Positions 51,827 through 61,019 of a stretch of 64,000 bases of DNA are shown here, piece by piece. Positions within the stretch are counted from its first letter, which is position 1. Each line of letters begins with the position of its first letter. This DNA is from Halorubrum lacusprofundi ATCC 49239. Lineage in GTDB: Archaea > Halobacteriota > Halobacteria > Halobacteriales > Haloferacaceae. Made by a program: the position numbers and the translations under genes. Location of the stretch: contig NC_012029.1 of NCBI RefSeq assembly GCF_000022205.1, positions 1,736,001-1,800,000 on the forward strand, read 5' to 3'. Below the pieces are notes generated by a model that saw nothing but the letters and a program-made list of their open reading frames with translations, did no database searches and was not told the origin of the DNA.

Positions 51827-54034
51827 ATGTCCAGCCGCAAGGGTACCGTCATCTGGGTCTGTACTGTGGTGATCCTTGTCGTGCTAACCCTCTCAGGTAT
51901 CGGTATCGGAGCCTCAACTGCTGCGGACAGCGCCGAGTTTCAGGTAGTGGATGCCGCTCTCGAGGAGGGAGACGATGTCATCGATACCAGGGACGTTGAG
52001 GCTGGACCAAACGAGATAAAAATCATCGAGTCGATCGAACCGTTCGCGGCGGGAACTCACGATTTCAGCGTTACCAACGTGTCGATAGCAACACTCATCG
52101 GCCTGGATCCTGGCTCTCCCGGTCAGGTGTCAGACTCGGATGAGGACGATGAGGAGGACGAGGAAGAGGACAATGAGGAGGACGAGGATGAGGACGAGGA
52201 AGAGGACAATGAGGAGGACGAGGATGAGGACGAGGAAGAGGACAATGAGGAGGACGAGGATGAGGACGAGGAAGAGGACAATGAGGAGGACGAGGATGAG
52301 GACGAGGAAGAGGACAATGAGGAGGACGAGGAAGAGGACAATGAGGAGGACGAGGAAGAGGACAATGAGGAGGACGAGGAAGAGGACAATGAGGAGGACG
52401 AGGAAGAGGACAATGAGGAGGACGAGGATGAGACCGACTCGGATGAAGCGGAGCTCGACCCTCCCGGTCAGCAACCCAATCCTCCCGGTCAGCAACCCAA
52501 TCCTCCCGGTCAGCAACCCAATCCTCCCGGTCAGCAACCCAATCCTCCCGGTCAGCAACCCAATCCTCCCGGTCAGCAACCCAATCCTCCCGGTCAGCAA
52601 CCCAATCCTCCCGGTCAGCAACCCAATCCTCCCGGTCAGCAACCCAATCCTCCCGGTCAGCAACCCAATCCTCCCGGTCAAGATCTTGATTCGGATGAGC
52701 CAGACTCTGAGGAGACCGAATCTGAGGAGGAGGAGGATGATGAGGAAGAGGACGAGGAGGAGGAGGATGATGAGGAGGAGGATGATGAGGAGGAGGATGA
52801 TGAGGAGGAGGATGATGAGGAGGAGGATGAGGACGAGGAGGATGAGGACGAGGAGGACGAGGATGAGGAAGAGGACGAGGAGACTGACTCTGAGGAGACG
52901 GAGTCCGACTCTAGTACAGAGACGGGCTCTCCAGAGACGGAGACCGACTCCAGCGATACGGAAACAGACACTACCGAGACTGAGACAAACTCTTCCAGCA
53001 CTGAGCCTGAATCGAGTCCGGAGACCGACTCTCCCGGGACAGATCCCGACTCGAACGGAAACACCAACTCCGATGGCGGAGGCGGGCCGTCCGGATCTTC
53101 TGGATCCTCGGGGTCCACTGATTCGTCAGGCTCATCCCGCTCGTCAGGCTCGGCCACGGCGGGCGACGAGGAGCCGACCGTGGTTCGGTCGGAGTCGAAC
53201 GAGTCGATCACCGTCGAGATCGACGGCGCAACCGGCGAGCGCTACGATATCGCAGTGAACCTCGCTGGCCCGTCGAACTCGGATCCCGCCGTGTCGGTGA
53301 CCTCGGTCGCGGTGGATCCGGCCGGTGACCGAGCGGCGTTCGAAACGACGATCGGGCGGCCGACGGCCGAGCCGAGCGGTCGCGATCCCGTCCCCCACGG
53401 AGTAGCGTTAGGGCACATTGAGTTCGATTCGACGCTCGATGCGGACGGCACGAGCGCGGCGACGCTCCAATTCGACATCGACGAGGAGACGATTCCGGGT
53501 GGGCTGGGGCCAGAGAACGTTGCAGTGCTTCGGTACGCCGACGGCGCGTGGACGACGGAGAACGTCGGCCACGACGTTGAGGGGGACACCCACACGGTGA
53601 CACTCTCGTACGCGACGCCCGTGGCCGTCGTCGCGCTCGAACCCGGACGCGTCGAGGTCGTCGAGAGTGTCGTGCCGGCGGATCAGGTTCGGGTGGGCCA
53701 CGAGACGGCGCTCCGGGCAACGGTCGAGAACCCCGGTGACCGCCCGACAACCCGAAACCTCACTGTCAGTATGAATGGCGAGTCCGTTGCCGAACGGGAG
53801 GTGGCACTCGACCCCGGTGAGAATGCGACCGTCCAGATCAGGTTCCGACCACGCGAGAGCGGAACGGTGTCGCTCGAGGGGAACGAGGTCGGCGCGATCA
53901 CGCTGTTCGATGACGACGATGGCGCGACGTCGACTGACGCCGAAACAAACGAGGACATTCCCGGATTTGGCGTGATCGTCGCGGTGCTCGCGCTCCTCGT
54001 GACAGCGTTCGGTGCCCGGGTTCGACGGTCGTGA
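51827..54034 (+). CDS. Repetitive surface protein with PGF-CTERM anchor
   Basis: A ~735-residue exported protein. Residues ~8-32 are a signal peptide (VIWVCTVVILVVLTLSGIGIG). After a ~70-residue beta region come an acidic low-complexity block of Glu/Asp/Asn repeats, ten PPGQQPN heptads, another Glu/Asp block, a Ser/Thr-rich section likely to be glycosylated, and a folded C-terminal part (residues ~460-700, VEIDGATGERYDIAVNL and VRVGHETALRATVENPGDRP, CARDB-like). The end DIPGFGVIVAVLALLVTAFG plus RVRRS is a PGF-CTERM sorting signal for archaeosortase A. Its role is likely in the cell surface layer or adhesion. Confidence 0.85.
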   Translation: MSSRKGTVIWVCTVVILVVLTLSGIGIGASTAADSAEFQVVDAALEEGDDVIDTRDVEAGPNEIKIIESIEPFAAGTHDFSVTNVSIATLIGLDPGSPGQVSDSDEDDEEDEEEDNEEDEDEDEEEDNEEDEDEDEEEDNEEDEDEDEEEDNEEDEDEDEEEDNEEDEEEDNEEDEEEDNEEDEEEDNEEDEEEDNEEDEDETDSDEAELDPPGQQPNPPGQQPNPPGQQPNPPGQQPNPPGQQPNPPGQQPNPPGQQPNPPGQQPNPPGQQPNPPGQQPNPPGQDLDSDEPDSEETESEEEEDDEEEDEEEEDDEEEDDEEEDDEEEDDEEEDEDEEDEDEEDEDEEEDEETDSEETESDSSTETGSPETETDSSDTETDTTETETNSSSTEPESSPETDSPGTDPDSNGNTNSDGGGGPSGSSGSSGSTDSSGSSRSSGSATAGDEEPTVVRSESNESITVEIDGATGERYDIAVNLAGPSNSDPAVSVTSVAVDPAGDRAAFETTIGRPTAEPSGRDPVPHGVALGHIEFDSTLDADGTSAATLQFDIDEETIPGGLGPENVAVLRYADGAWTTENVGHDVEGDTHTVTLSYATPVAVVALEPGRVEVVESVVPADQVRVGHETALRATVENPGDRPTTRNLTVSMNGESVAEREVALDPGENATVQIRFRPRESGTVSLEGNEVGAITLFDDDDGATSTDAETNEDIPGFGVIVAVLALLVTAFGARVRRS
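52150..52436 (+). repeat. Acidic tandem repeats in the surface protein
   Basis: 36-bp units coding for Glu-Asp-Asn-Glu-Glu-Asp-type sequence recur several times and give way to 24-bp versions. Copies are near-identical at DNA level. A second irregular Glu/Asp run lies at 52725-52880. Confidence 0.9.
52460..52669 (+). repeat. Ten 21-bp units encoding PPGQQPN
   Basis: The unit cctcccggtcagcaacccaa plus one base is repeated ten times without mismatch, followed by a partial eleventh. It encodes a Pro/Gly/Gln spacer between the two acidic blocks. Confidence 0.95.
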
Positions 54035-54127
54035 CTACCGCTGCGGCTCTGTTGAACCCATCAGCAACTGAAGAGTTTGAAGACAGGTGACTGAGAGAAG
54101 GGTACGCGAGAGCGACTGTTGGTTCCG

Positions 54128-54796
54128 CTATCTGTCCGAATTTCGTCGAAACAAGACCGCGAGAGAGATTGTTACCCCCGGAAACGTAATTGCCCACAAG
54201 GCGGCGATCCAAATCAACGGGTGGTAGTAGATTTGAAGTGCGAGGAACGGGAGGAGGAGGCCATTTGCAATCATGAACCATCGAACGGTTCGTTCGATAC
54301 CCTTGCCGGTGAACGCAAACGCTGCAAACAGCGTAGCGAGACTCATGAAACTGTAGCCGAGGATGTCAACGGAATACAGGAACGAATCGAAGGGAACGAA
54401 CAGGAACGGCTGGAGTGAGATACTATCCACATCTCCCTGAAGCAGGCGGGGCACGACGAACGTGAGTTGGACGTAGTAGTTGATGCTGATCAACACGGCA
54501 TAGATGGTTGCAAATACGAGACCGATGTGGCTCCAAATCTTTCGTTCCTCGGACGTGTTGTAGTGGACGCTGACCATCAGGATCGCGAACGCTGTTCCGA
54601 GGAACAACGACGGGGTGAGCAGTACGATGAGACCGAACGGGGTGCTGGAACTCTCCGGGCCGCCAGCCGACCCTAAGAGTCCAAGCCATTCGCCGACCTG
54701 TGCTACGATGTAGGTGACGCTGAACAGGGTAGCGAAGATCGCTGCCCAAAAACCAATCCTACGGACTGTTCTTGAACTTGAGTCGATATTCTCCAT
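54128..54796 (-). CDS. Multi-spanning membrane protein, unknown
   Basis: A ~222-residue protein with about seven hydrophobic segments (for example AAIFATLFSVTYIVAQV and GLIVLLTPSLFLGTAFAILM) and aromatic residues in the loops. Start at 54796 (MENIDSSSRTVRRIGFW). It is convergent with the surface-protein gene. Base composition is more AT-rich than the core genes. No family recognised. Confidence 0.75.
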   Translation of the reverse strand: MENIDSSSRTVRRIGFWAAIFATLFSVTYIVAQVGEWLGLLGSAGGPESSSTPFGLIVLLTPSLFLGTAFAILMVSVHYNTSEERKIWSHIGLVFATIYAVLISINYYVQLTFVVPRLLQGDVDSISLQPFLFVPFDSFLYSVDILGYSFMSLATLFAAFAFTGKGIERTVRWFMIANGLLLPFLALQIYYHPLIWIAALWAITFPGVTISLAVLFRRNSDR

Positions 54797-55005
54797 AACA
54801 GTCGATGAGATGCGGTATATCTGAATATAGTTGGCTGGTGATTGTCGATTCTGTGGAGTCACAGTTGCTAGCTACGCGCCCTGTATGCAGCACGGATCCG
54901 AATCCGATGATGTATGAGGTGACTGAGATCGACTACTGGCCCTAATGCGTAGGTAGAGGTAGTTCAGCCGCTAACAGTCTGACTTGGTATCCGTCCTTCA
55001 AAAAG

Positions 55006-55079
55006 CGGGCCGGGCGCGATTTGAACACGCGACCGACGGATTAAGAGTCCGTCGCTCTCCCTAACTGAGCTACCGGCCC
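55006..55079 (-). tRNA. tRNA-Lys (CTT)
   Basis: Minus-strand cloverleaf: acceptor GGGCCGG/CCGGCCC, D arm TAGCTCAGTTAGGGAGAGC, anticodon stem GACGG-A/T-CCGTC with loop CTCTTAA (anticodon CTT), T loop TTCAAAT. Discriminator G. CCA is not encoded. Confidence 0.94.
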
Positions 55080-55171
55080 TCATCCAATCGTATCCGTGTC
55101 GACGTAAAAGGCCTTTTCATTCGACGGCGAGCGACTCGTGTTGCTCGACCGAAAAATCGGTGGAAGGAACC

Positions 55172-55494
55172 GTGGAACCCGTGATCGTGGCGGCAGTCCC
55201 CGTGGGAAACCATTATCTCGAGGCGATCGACAACCGACGCTCGCTCACGGGGGTTGCGCTCGTCGCTGCCGCAGTGTGCTGTCGGTGCCCGGAATGGTGC
55301 TGCTCCCGGTCAGCGCCGGGTTCGGGATCGCGGGCGTCGACATCGCGCTCTACTCGGTCACGAACGAGCTCGTTGCTCGCGTCGTCGGCGCAGCGATGCT
55401 CGTCGTCGGTCTCGTCCGGAACCGGCGGCGCGCGGACGGCGGGACGGCTGACCCGACGACTGCAGAGGAGTCGCCCGACGCCGTGACGCAGTAA
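55172..55494 (+). pseudogene. Small membrane protein broken by a TG duplication
   Basis: The frame from 55172 encodes MEPVIVAAVPVGNHYLEAIDN and a helix start (TGVALVAAAV); after a gtgtgctg run near 55277 the sense moves to another frame, which gives LSVPGMVLLPVSAGFGIAG, a second helix (VARVVGAAMLVVGLV) and a charged tail to the stop at 55494. Removing one TG dinucleotide would join them into a ~106-residue two- or three-helix protein. A real mutation or a sequencing error are both possible. Confidence 0.6.
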
Positions 55495-55619
55495 GGTCGC
55501 GCTCACCGTCCGCCCCGATCGGCGTTCGTCTCTCCCGATTCACTTCTCGCTCGGTTCCCTTCTCCCGTCCCGCGAGGAGAGCGCACTCGTTAAGTGTCGT
55601 CCCGCGGAAATCACGGGCA

Positions 55620-57083
55620 ATGAGTAGTGGGGTATCCGGATCGGCGAGAACGCGATACGCGATCCTCGGTTGCGGGAGCGTCGGGCACGCCGTCGCGGAG
55701 GACCTGACCGGCCGCGGCAAGGACGTGCTCATCCTCGATCGCGACGAGAGCCGGGTCGAGGCGCTCCGCGACCAAGACCTCAACGCCCGCGTGCAGGATA
55801 TCGCCGACCCGGACGTGGTCGAGGCGATCGACGACCGGGACATCGTGTTGATCTTGGCGAGTGACGTCGAGGCGAACAAGGCGGCCGTCTCGGCGGTGCG
55901 CGACACCGGTGGCGACCACTACGTCGTCGTCCGCGCCTCGGACCCCGTCAGCGAAGACGAACTGCGCGAGCGCGGCGCCGACGTGGTGATAAACCCCTCG
56001 ACGGTGATCGCCGACAGCGCGCTCCAGTCACTGGAGACCGGCGAGCTGGAGTACATGGCGCGTCAGCTCGCGGAGATTATCGAGGACGGGGATGGGCGGA
56101 TGGCGATCTTGACCCACGACAACCCGGAGCCGGACTCAATCGCGTCGGCGACCGCGCTGCAGGCCATCGCCGGCGCGTTCGGCGTCGAGGCGGACATCCT
56201 CTACACCGGAGACGTCGGCCACCAGGAGAACCGCGCGTTCGTCAACCTCCTTGGGATCGACCTAGTGGCCCGCTCGGAGGCACCCGACCTCTCGGAGTAC
56301 GGGACGGTCGCTGCAGTCGACCTCGCAAAGTCGGCCGAGGACAGCTTCGACTTCGAGACCGATATCGACATTTATCTCGATCACCTCGAAGCCGACGTCC
56401 CCTTCGACGCCCGGTTCGTCGACGTACGGACCAACGTCTCCTCGACCTCGACGATCCTCACGAAGTACCTCCAAGAGTTCGACCAGTCGCCGACGGAGGC
56501 GGTTGCGACCGCCCTCCTCTACGGGATCCGCGCCGAGACGCTCGACTTCAAGCGGGACACGACACCCGCGGACCTGACCGCCGCCGCGTATCTCCACCCG
56601 TTCGCGAACCACGACACGCTCGAACAGGTGGAGTCGCCGTCGATGAGCCCCGAGACGCTGGACGTACTCGCGGAGGCGATCCAGAACCGCGAGGTACAGG
56701 GGAGCCACCTGTTCTCGACGGCCGGGTTCATCCGCGATCGTGAGGCGCTCGCGCAGGCGGCCCAACATCTCCTCAACTTAGAGGGGATCACGACGACCGC
56801 CGTCTTGGGAATCGCTGACGACACGATCTACCTCGCGGCTCGCTCGAAGGATATCCGGCTGAATATCGGTAACGTCCTCGACGAGGCATTTTCCGAGATG
56901 GGCGACGCCGCCGGTCACTCAACACAGGGCTCGTTAGAGATTCCGCTCGGCATCTTTACCGGGATCGAGTCGAGCGGCGACAACCGAGACACCCTGCTCA
57001 ACCTCACCGAGGAGGCCGTCCGCCGAAAGCTGTTCGACGCGCTCGGCGTCGAGGGCGGGAGCGAGAGCGGGAACACCTCGTGA
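55620..57083 (+). CDS. TrkA-N/DHH phosphoesterase family protein
   Basis: A 487-residue two-part protein. Residues ~12-130 are a Rossmann/TrkA-N nucleotide-sensing domain (RYAILGCGSVGHAVAEDL). Residues ~155-330 form a DHH phosphoesterase domain with metal ligands in ILTHDNPEPDSIASATAL, YTGDVGHQENRAF, AAVDLAKS and IYLDHLEADVP; the rest is the DHHA1 part. The HNPDxD-type sites are conserved, so hydrolysis of cyclic or oligo-nucleotides is plausible, with the N-terminal domain as ligand sensor. In archaea the substrate is not established. Confidence 0.88.
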   Translation: MSSGVSGSARTRYAILGCGSVGHAVAEDLTGRGKDVLILDRDESRVEALRDQDLNARVQDIADPDVVEAIDDRDIVLILASDVEANKAAVSAVRDTGGDHYVVVRASDPVSEDELRERGADVVINPSTVIADSALQSLETGELEYMARQLAEIIEDGDGRMAILTHDNPEPDSIASATALQAIAGAFGVEADILYTGDVGHQENRAFVNLLGIDLVARSEAPDLSEYGTVAAVDLAKSAEDSFDFETDIDIYLDHLEADVPFDARFVDVRTNVSSTSTILTKYLQEFDQSPTEAVATALLYGIRAETLDFKRDTTPADLTAAAYLHPFANHDTLEQVESPSMSPETLDVLAEAIQNREVQGSHLFSTAGFIRDREALAQAAQHLLNLEGITTTAVLGIADDTIYLAARSKDIRLNIGNVLDEAFSEMGDAAGHSTQGSLEIPLGIFTGIESSGDNRDTLLNLTEEAVRRKLFDALGVEGGSESGNTS

Positions 57084-57142
57084 GACCGCCAGAGCGATTT
57101 TCTTCTTCCGGTCCGTAACGGGAGCCGACTGCGGTTCCCACT

Positions 57143-57385
57143 ATGTACGTCCCCGAGGACCCGCCCGAAACCTGTCCCGCCTGTGGCGATCCGTACGCGT
57201 CGGTGTCGCGACACGATGGTGGGTTCGTCGTCAACCTCCTCGACAACGAGCGGTATCGACGAGTGTGCTTCTATCCGGTCAACGCGGACGCCAATGCGAA
57301 CGCCGACGCGGACATCGACGCTGACGCCGCATTCGACTGTTTCCACCACACGCATCGGCAGACCGGTAGCTCTGCGGGGGAGTAG
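57143..57385 (+). CDS. Small zinc-binding protein, unknown
   Basis: An 80-residue protein with ETCPACGDPYASVSRHDGG at the start and CFHHTHR near the end, giving Cys/His ligands for one zinc. Ala/Asp/Asn repeats in the middle (ADANANADADIDADA) look like a low-complexity spacer. It follows the DHH gene by 59 bases and may be co-transcribed. Confidence 0.65.
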   Translation: MYVPEDPPETCPACGDPYASVSRHDGGFVVNLLDNERYRRVCFYPVNADANANADADIDADAAFDCFHHTHRQTGSSAGE

Positions 57386-57428
57386 CGGACGAGAAAACCG
57401 GCGCCGATCCTGCGAGCGACGACCGGGC

Positions 57429-58403
57429 TTAGAAGTCGTCGCCTTCGGTGATCGAGGTGTGCGAGCCGATCAGCGCGCCGGACAGGTCCACTCCCTCCAG
57501 CGTGGCGCCCTCGTCGATCACGGAGTTGCGGATCTCCGAGTCAGTGATCGTTACGTTCGGGAAGACGACGGCGCGTTCGAGCGTCGAGTCGGTGACGGTG
57601 GCGCCCGACATGACGTGGACCACGTCGCCGAGATCGGAGTTCTCGACGATCGCGTCGTCGGCAACGAGCGTTCCACCGTCGAGCGCGTACTCCACCGCGT
57701 CGAGGTAGCTGTCGGCGGTGCCGATGTCGAACCACGCGCCGTCGAAGGTGTACGCGTGGACCGCGCCGCGCTTCTGGAGCCACTGGAGGAACCACCCCGG
57801 CTCGTCGGGGTTGTTGCCGTCTTCAAGGTACGTCGAGAGGTCGGGCAGCGTCTCCGCGGGGAACGCGTAACACGCGATGGAGACGAGCGTCGTCTTCGGG
57901 TCGTCGGGCTTCTCCTGGAAGTCGATGACCTCGTCGCCGTCGAGATCGACGAGCCCGTAGGACTTGGCGCGCTCGCGGTCCCCCACGTCGTAGGCGGCCA
58001 GCGTCGGCGTTCCCTTACTCTCGAAGAAGTCGGCGAAGTCGCTCAGATCGAAGCTGATCATGTTGTCGCCGGCGACGACGATGAGATCGTCGTCGACGTT
58101 CTCGCGCTCGACCAGCTGGGCGAGCGCCCCGACGACGCCGAACTTCTCGTCTTCCTCGACGGTCTCCTCGACCGAGAGGGTGGGCTTCTTGAACGGGCTA
58201 TCGGTGAGATAGTCGGCGAACGCGTCGGCGAAGCGCTCGTTCGTCGAGACGAACACCTCGTCGATGCGGTCATCAGCCTCGAAATCCTCGAAGATCTCGT
58301 CGATGACGGTGTTCTCGCCGACCGGGAGGAACATCTTCGGTCGGGTCTCGGTGATCGGCCAGAGTCTCGTCGCGTAACCCCCAGCGAGTACGACAGCTTT
58401 CAT
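57429..58403 (-). CDS. Sugar-phosphate nucleotidyltransferase with beta-helix domain
   Basis: An NTP-transferase of the glucose-1-phosphate thymidylyl/uridylyltransferase type, making NDP-sugars for glycan synthesis. The activating motif LAGGYATRLWPITETRPKMFLP is at the very start, VVAGDNMISFDLSDF carries the metal aspartate, and the last ~80 residues (LVADDAIVENSDLGDVVHV, TLERAVVFPNVTI) are left-handed beta-helix repeats. 324 residues, intact. The precise sugar is unknown. Confidence 0.9.
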   Translation of the reverse strand: MKAVVLAGGYATRLWPITETRPKMFLPVGENTVIDEIFEDFEADDRIDEVFVSTNERFADAFADYLTDSPFKKPTLSVEETVEEDEKFGVVGALAQLVERENVDDDLIVVAGDNMISFDLSDFADFFESKGTPTLAAYDVGDRERAKSYGLVDLDGDEVIDFQEKPDDPKTTLVSIACYAFPAETLPDLSTYLEDGNNPDEPGWFLQWLQKRGAVHAYTFDGAWFDIGTADSYLDAVEYALDGGTLVADDAIVENSDLGDVVHVMSGATVTDSTLERAVVFPNVTITDSEIRNSVIDEGATLEGVDLSGALIGSHTSITEGDDF

Positions 58404-58507
58404 ATCCCGCCCGTCTCACCCCGGTGGCATACTTCTTTTGCTCTTGTCAACAGTCAAAAATCCGGGCGGGAGGGCGGTCGCGGTGATCTCGGATGGCGGA
58501 TGCGGTC

Positions 58508-58804
58508 CTACTCGCTCAGTCGGTCGGTGTCGATGGTGACGCCGGGCGGCGTGACGACGAGGAAGCCGCGGAAATGCATCAGCTCGCCGCCCATATCCTT
58601 GACCTCGCGTGCGAACCCCGCGGCGAGTTCGTTGAGGTCGCCGTCGACGGACAACACGAGGGTGTTGCCGTAGTCGATGCTGCGGACCCACTCGTCGGGG
58701 TCGGTCGTCCCGTCGAGGACGCCGAGGACGACATCGCCGGCGGCCGCGAACGCCTCGTCCATCTGCTCTTCGGCGTCGCGCAGGTCGAGGTCCCAGTCGC
58801 TCAT
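58508..58804 (-). CDS. DUF5779-like small protein
   Basis: A 98-residue acidic protein (MSDWDLDLRDAEEQMDEAF) with a beta-rich centre (GNTLVLSVDGDLNELAAGF) and a GFLVVTPPG end. It matches my memory of a conserved haloarchaeal family, possibly DUF5779. No catalytic motif. Start at 58804. Function unknown. Confidence 0.75.
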   Translation of the reverse strand: MSDWDLDLRDAEEQMDEAFAAAGDVVLGVLDGTTDPDEWVRSIDYGNTLVLSVDGDLNELAAGFAREVKDMGGELMHFRGFLVVTPPGVTIDTDRLSE

Positions 58805-58900
58805 ACCACAGGGTTGCGAGGCGGCGGCAAAAACGTTCGGACGCGAGAGTTCGCTGCCAGTCGCGGAGCCATTAAGTGCGCGCCGACCCCAGCAGGCGTC

Positions 58901-59608
58901 ATGGAACGCACGCGGCGGTCCCTGCTCGCAGGTACGATGTCGATCGGCGTCGTCGGCGCGGCGGGGTGTCTCGGCGGTGGAAGCGATGGGAACGACGGGG
59001 GAAATGACGGCGGGAACGACGGCTCCGACAGCAGCGGTGTCGACCTCGATCTTGGCCAGTACGATTGCGATCTGACCGAACCGGAGAACCCGGACCTCGA
59101 CTACCGGCCGGTCATCGTCGACCCGGAGGCCGACGTCGTCGTGCAGGCGTTCGAGGACTTCACCTGCGGTCACTGCGCCACCTACAAGCTGGAGCACTTC
59201 CCGACGATCCGCGAGGAGTACATCGATCCCGGCGAGGTGCGCTACGAACACTGGGACTTCCCGATCCCCGTCAACGAGACGTGGGCAGTCCCCGTCGCCA
59301 GCGCGGCTCGCGGGGTCGGCGCGCGGCAGGGCGCCGAGGCGTTCTTCTCGTTCGCCTCGACGGCCTACGAGTCACAAGGGAACTACAGCGGGGAGGCGAT
59401 CGGTGCCGCCGCGGAGGCCGCTGGCGCGGATCCCTGCGCCGCCATCGCCGACGCGCAGTTCTCGGCCTACGAGGAGGCGTCGATGAGCGACCGGAGCGAA
59501 GGCGAGTCGATGGGCCTCGCGGGGACGCCGACAATCTTCGTGAACGGCGAGGCGGTCGCCGATTACCAGGCGGAGACGATCGCGGCGGCGATCGACGAGG
59601 CGCTGTAG
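58901..59608 (+). CDS. DsbA-like thiol-disulfide lipoprotein
   Basis: A thioredoxin-fold protein of the DsbA/DsbG type exported as a lipoprotein (RRSLLAGTMSIG, then GAAGC). A Gly/Asp/Asn linker follows, then the active site FTCGHCATYKL (CGHC), and the cis-proline loop GLAGTPTIFVNGE. All essential residues are present. It may oxidise or isomerise exported proteins such as cuproproteins. The ATG at 58901 gives a short charged start before the signal. Confidence 0.9.
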   Translation: MERTRRSLLAGTMSIGVVGAAGCLGGGSDGNDGGNDGGNDGSDSSGVDLDLGQYDCDLTEPENPDLDYRPVIVDPEADVVVQAFEDFTCGHCATYKLEHFPTIREEYIDPGEVRYEHWDFPIPVNETWAVPVASAARGVGARQGAEAFFSFASTAYESQGNYSGEAIGAAAEAAGADPCAAIADAQFSAYEEASMSDRSEGESMGLAGTPTIFVNGEAVADYQAETIAAAIDEAL

Positions 59609-59682
59609 CACGGTTGCGCCGCCTCGTGTTTCGACACTCCCGAGCGTCGGTCTTTTGAGCGTTCGGCACGTTTTATAAGTAG

Positions 59683-60936
59683 ATGACGGAGGACGACCAT
59701 GGCGAGCGGCGACGGCTGGGCGCCGTCGTGCTCGCCGTGTTGATCTCGCAGGTACTCTTGTACCCCGGGGTTCCGAACCTGGTGGTCGCGCTCGGGGCGC
59801 CCGCGGGTATCGACGCCGGGATGTGGTTCCTCGTCGCGGAGTTCGGTGCGTTCGTTACTTTCGCGGTCGTCTGGGGCGCCGCGAGCGACGCGCTCGGTCG
59901 ACGGGCACCGCTGATCGTCGCCGGCGCGCTCGGAGGCGCGGCCTCGTACATCGCGCTCGCCGCAGTCCCCGAGTTCGAATTCGGCTTCCGGGCGGCGCTC
60001 GCGGTCCGGGTCGTCGGCGGCGCGCTCACCATCGGCGCCTTCTCGCTGGCGATCACTTCGCTGATGGACCTCCGCGGCGGCAACGGGCGCAACATGGGAA
60101 CCGCCGGGGTCGCTATCGGGCTTGGCGCGGCGGTCGGCTCGGTCGTCGGCGGTGCGCTCGCCGACCTGAACGCCTTTTACCCCGTCTATGCCGGCGCCGC
60201 GGTGCTCGCGGGGGCAGGGCTACTCGCGGCTACCGTCGACGACAAGGTCGTCACCGATCGGCCGGCCGACGCGAGCGGCGCCCAGAACGACGTGGGCTTC
60301 CGCGACGTGCTCGCTCAGGCGCGGACGACCCACGGGCTCTTCGTCCCACTCGCGTTCGGTTTCGTCGACCGACTCACGGCCGGGTTCTTCGCGCTCGTCG
60401 GAGTTTACTACTTCCAGGACCCCGAGACGTTCGGCCTCTCGGCGGGGGCGGCGGGAGCGACGCTCGCGCTCTTCTTCGTCCCCTTCGCGGTGCTGCAGGC
60501 CCCGTTCGGCTCGCTTTCGGACCGAGTGGGGCGCTTCCTCCCCGTCGTGCTCGGGTCGATCGCGTACGGGATCGTCACTATCGGCGTCGGTGTGGCGCCG
60601 GTCTACCCCGTCGCCGCCGCACTCATGGTGCTTGTCGGTGTCTGCGGCGCGCTGATGGCGCCGGCGACGATGGCGCTCGTCACGGATCTGGTCGAGCCCG
60701 AGGCCCGCGGCGCGGCGATGGGACTGTTCAACGTGTTCGGCTCGCTCGGGTTCCTCGCCGGCTTCCTCATCGGCGGGAGCGCCACCGATCTGTTCGGCTA
60801 CACGCCCGCGTTCCTCGCGGTCGGCGGGCTCGAACTCGCCATCGCGCTGGCGCTGTTCCCGGCCGTGAGATCGATCGCGCCGGGCGACGGTCTCCTCGGA
60901 CTCGGCGGCGGGACTGGGCGGTCGCCCTCGGAGTGA
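59683..60936 (+). CDS. MFS transporter
   Basis: A 417-residue major facilitator with twelve hydrophobic segments. Motif A appears as GAASDALGRRAPLIVAGAL after helix 2 and again as GSLSDRVGRFLPVVLGS in the second half. Substrate unknown; it resembles multidrug-efflux types. A ttttataag box sits only nine bases before the start, so a slightly different start or a short leader is possible. Confidence 0.88.
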   Translation: MTEDDHGERRRLGAVVLAVLISQVLLYPGVPNLVVALGAPAGIDAGMWFLVAEFGAFVTFAVVWGAASDALGRRAPLIVAGALGGAASYIALAAVPEFEFGFRAALAVRVVGGALTIGAFSLAITSLMDLRGGNGRNMGTAGVAIGLGAAVGSVVGGALADLNAFYPVYAGAAVLAGAGLLAATVDDKVVTDRPADASGAQNDVGFRDVLAQARTTHGLFVPLAFGFVDRLTAGFFALVGVYYFQDPETFGLSAGAAGATLALFFVPFAVLQAPFGSLSDRVGRFLPVVLGSIAYGIVTIGVGVAPVYPVAAALMVLVGVCGALMAPATMALVTDLVEPEARGAAMGLFNVFGSLGFLAGFLIGGSATDLFGYTPAFLAVGGLELAIALALFPAVRSIAPGDGLLGLGGGTGRSPSE

Positions 60937-61019
60937 CTCTCCCTCCACCCGACATGAGATGGTGCGGCCGCCCGAGTCGAGCCCTTTTAAGGCGCCCGTC
61001 CCTTCCGTACGGACGACAG

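Noticed and set aside
52678-53211. Minus-strand poly-Ser reading frame
   Set aside because: Mirror of the Glu/Asp repeats (gag/gat read as ctc/atc and agc-type codons); not a protein.
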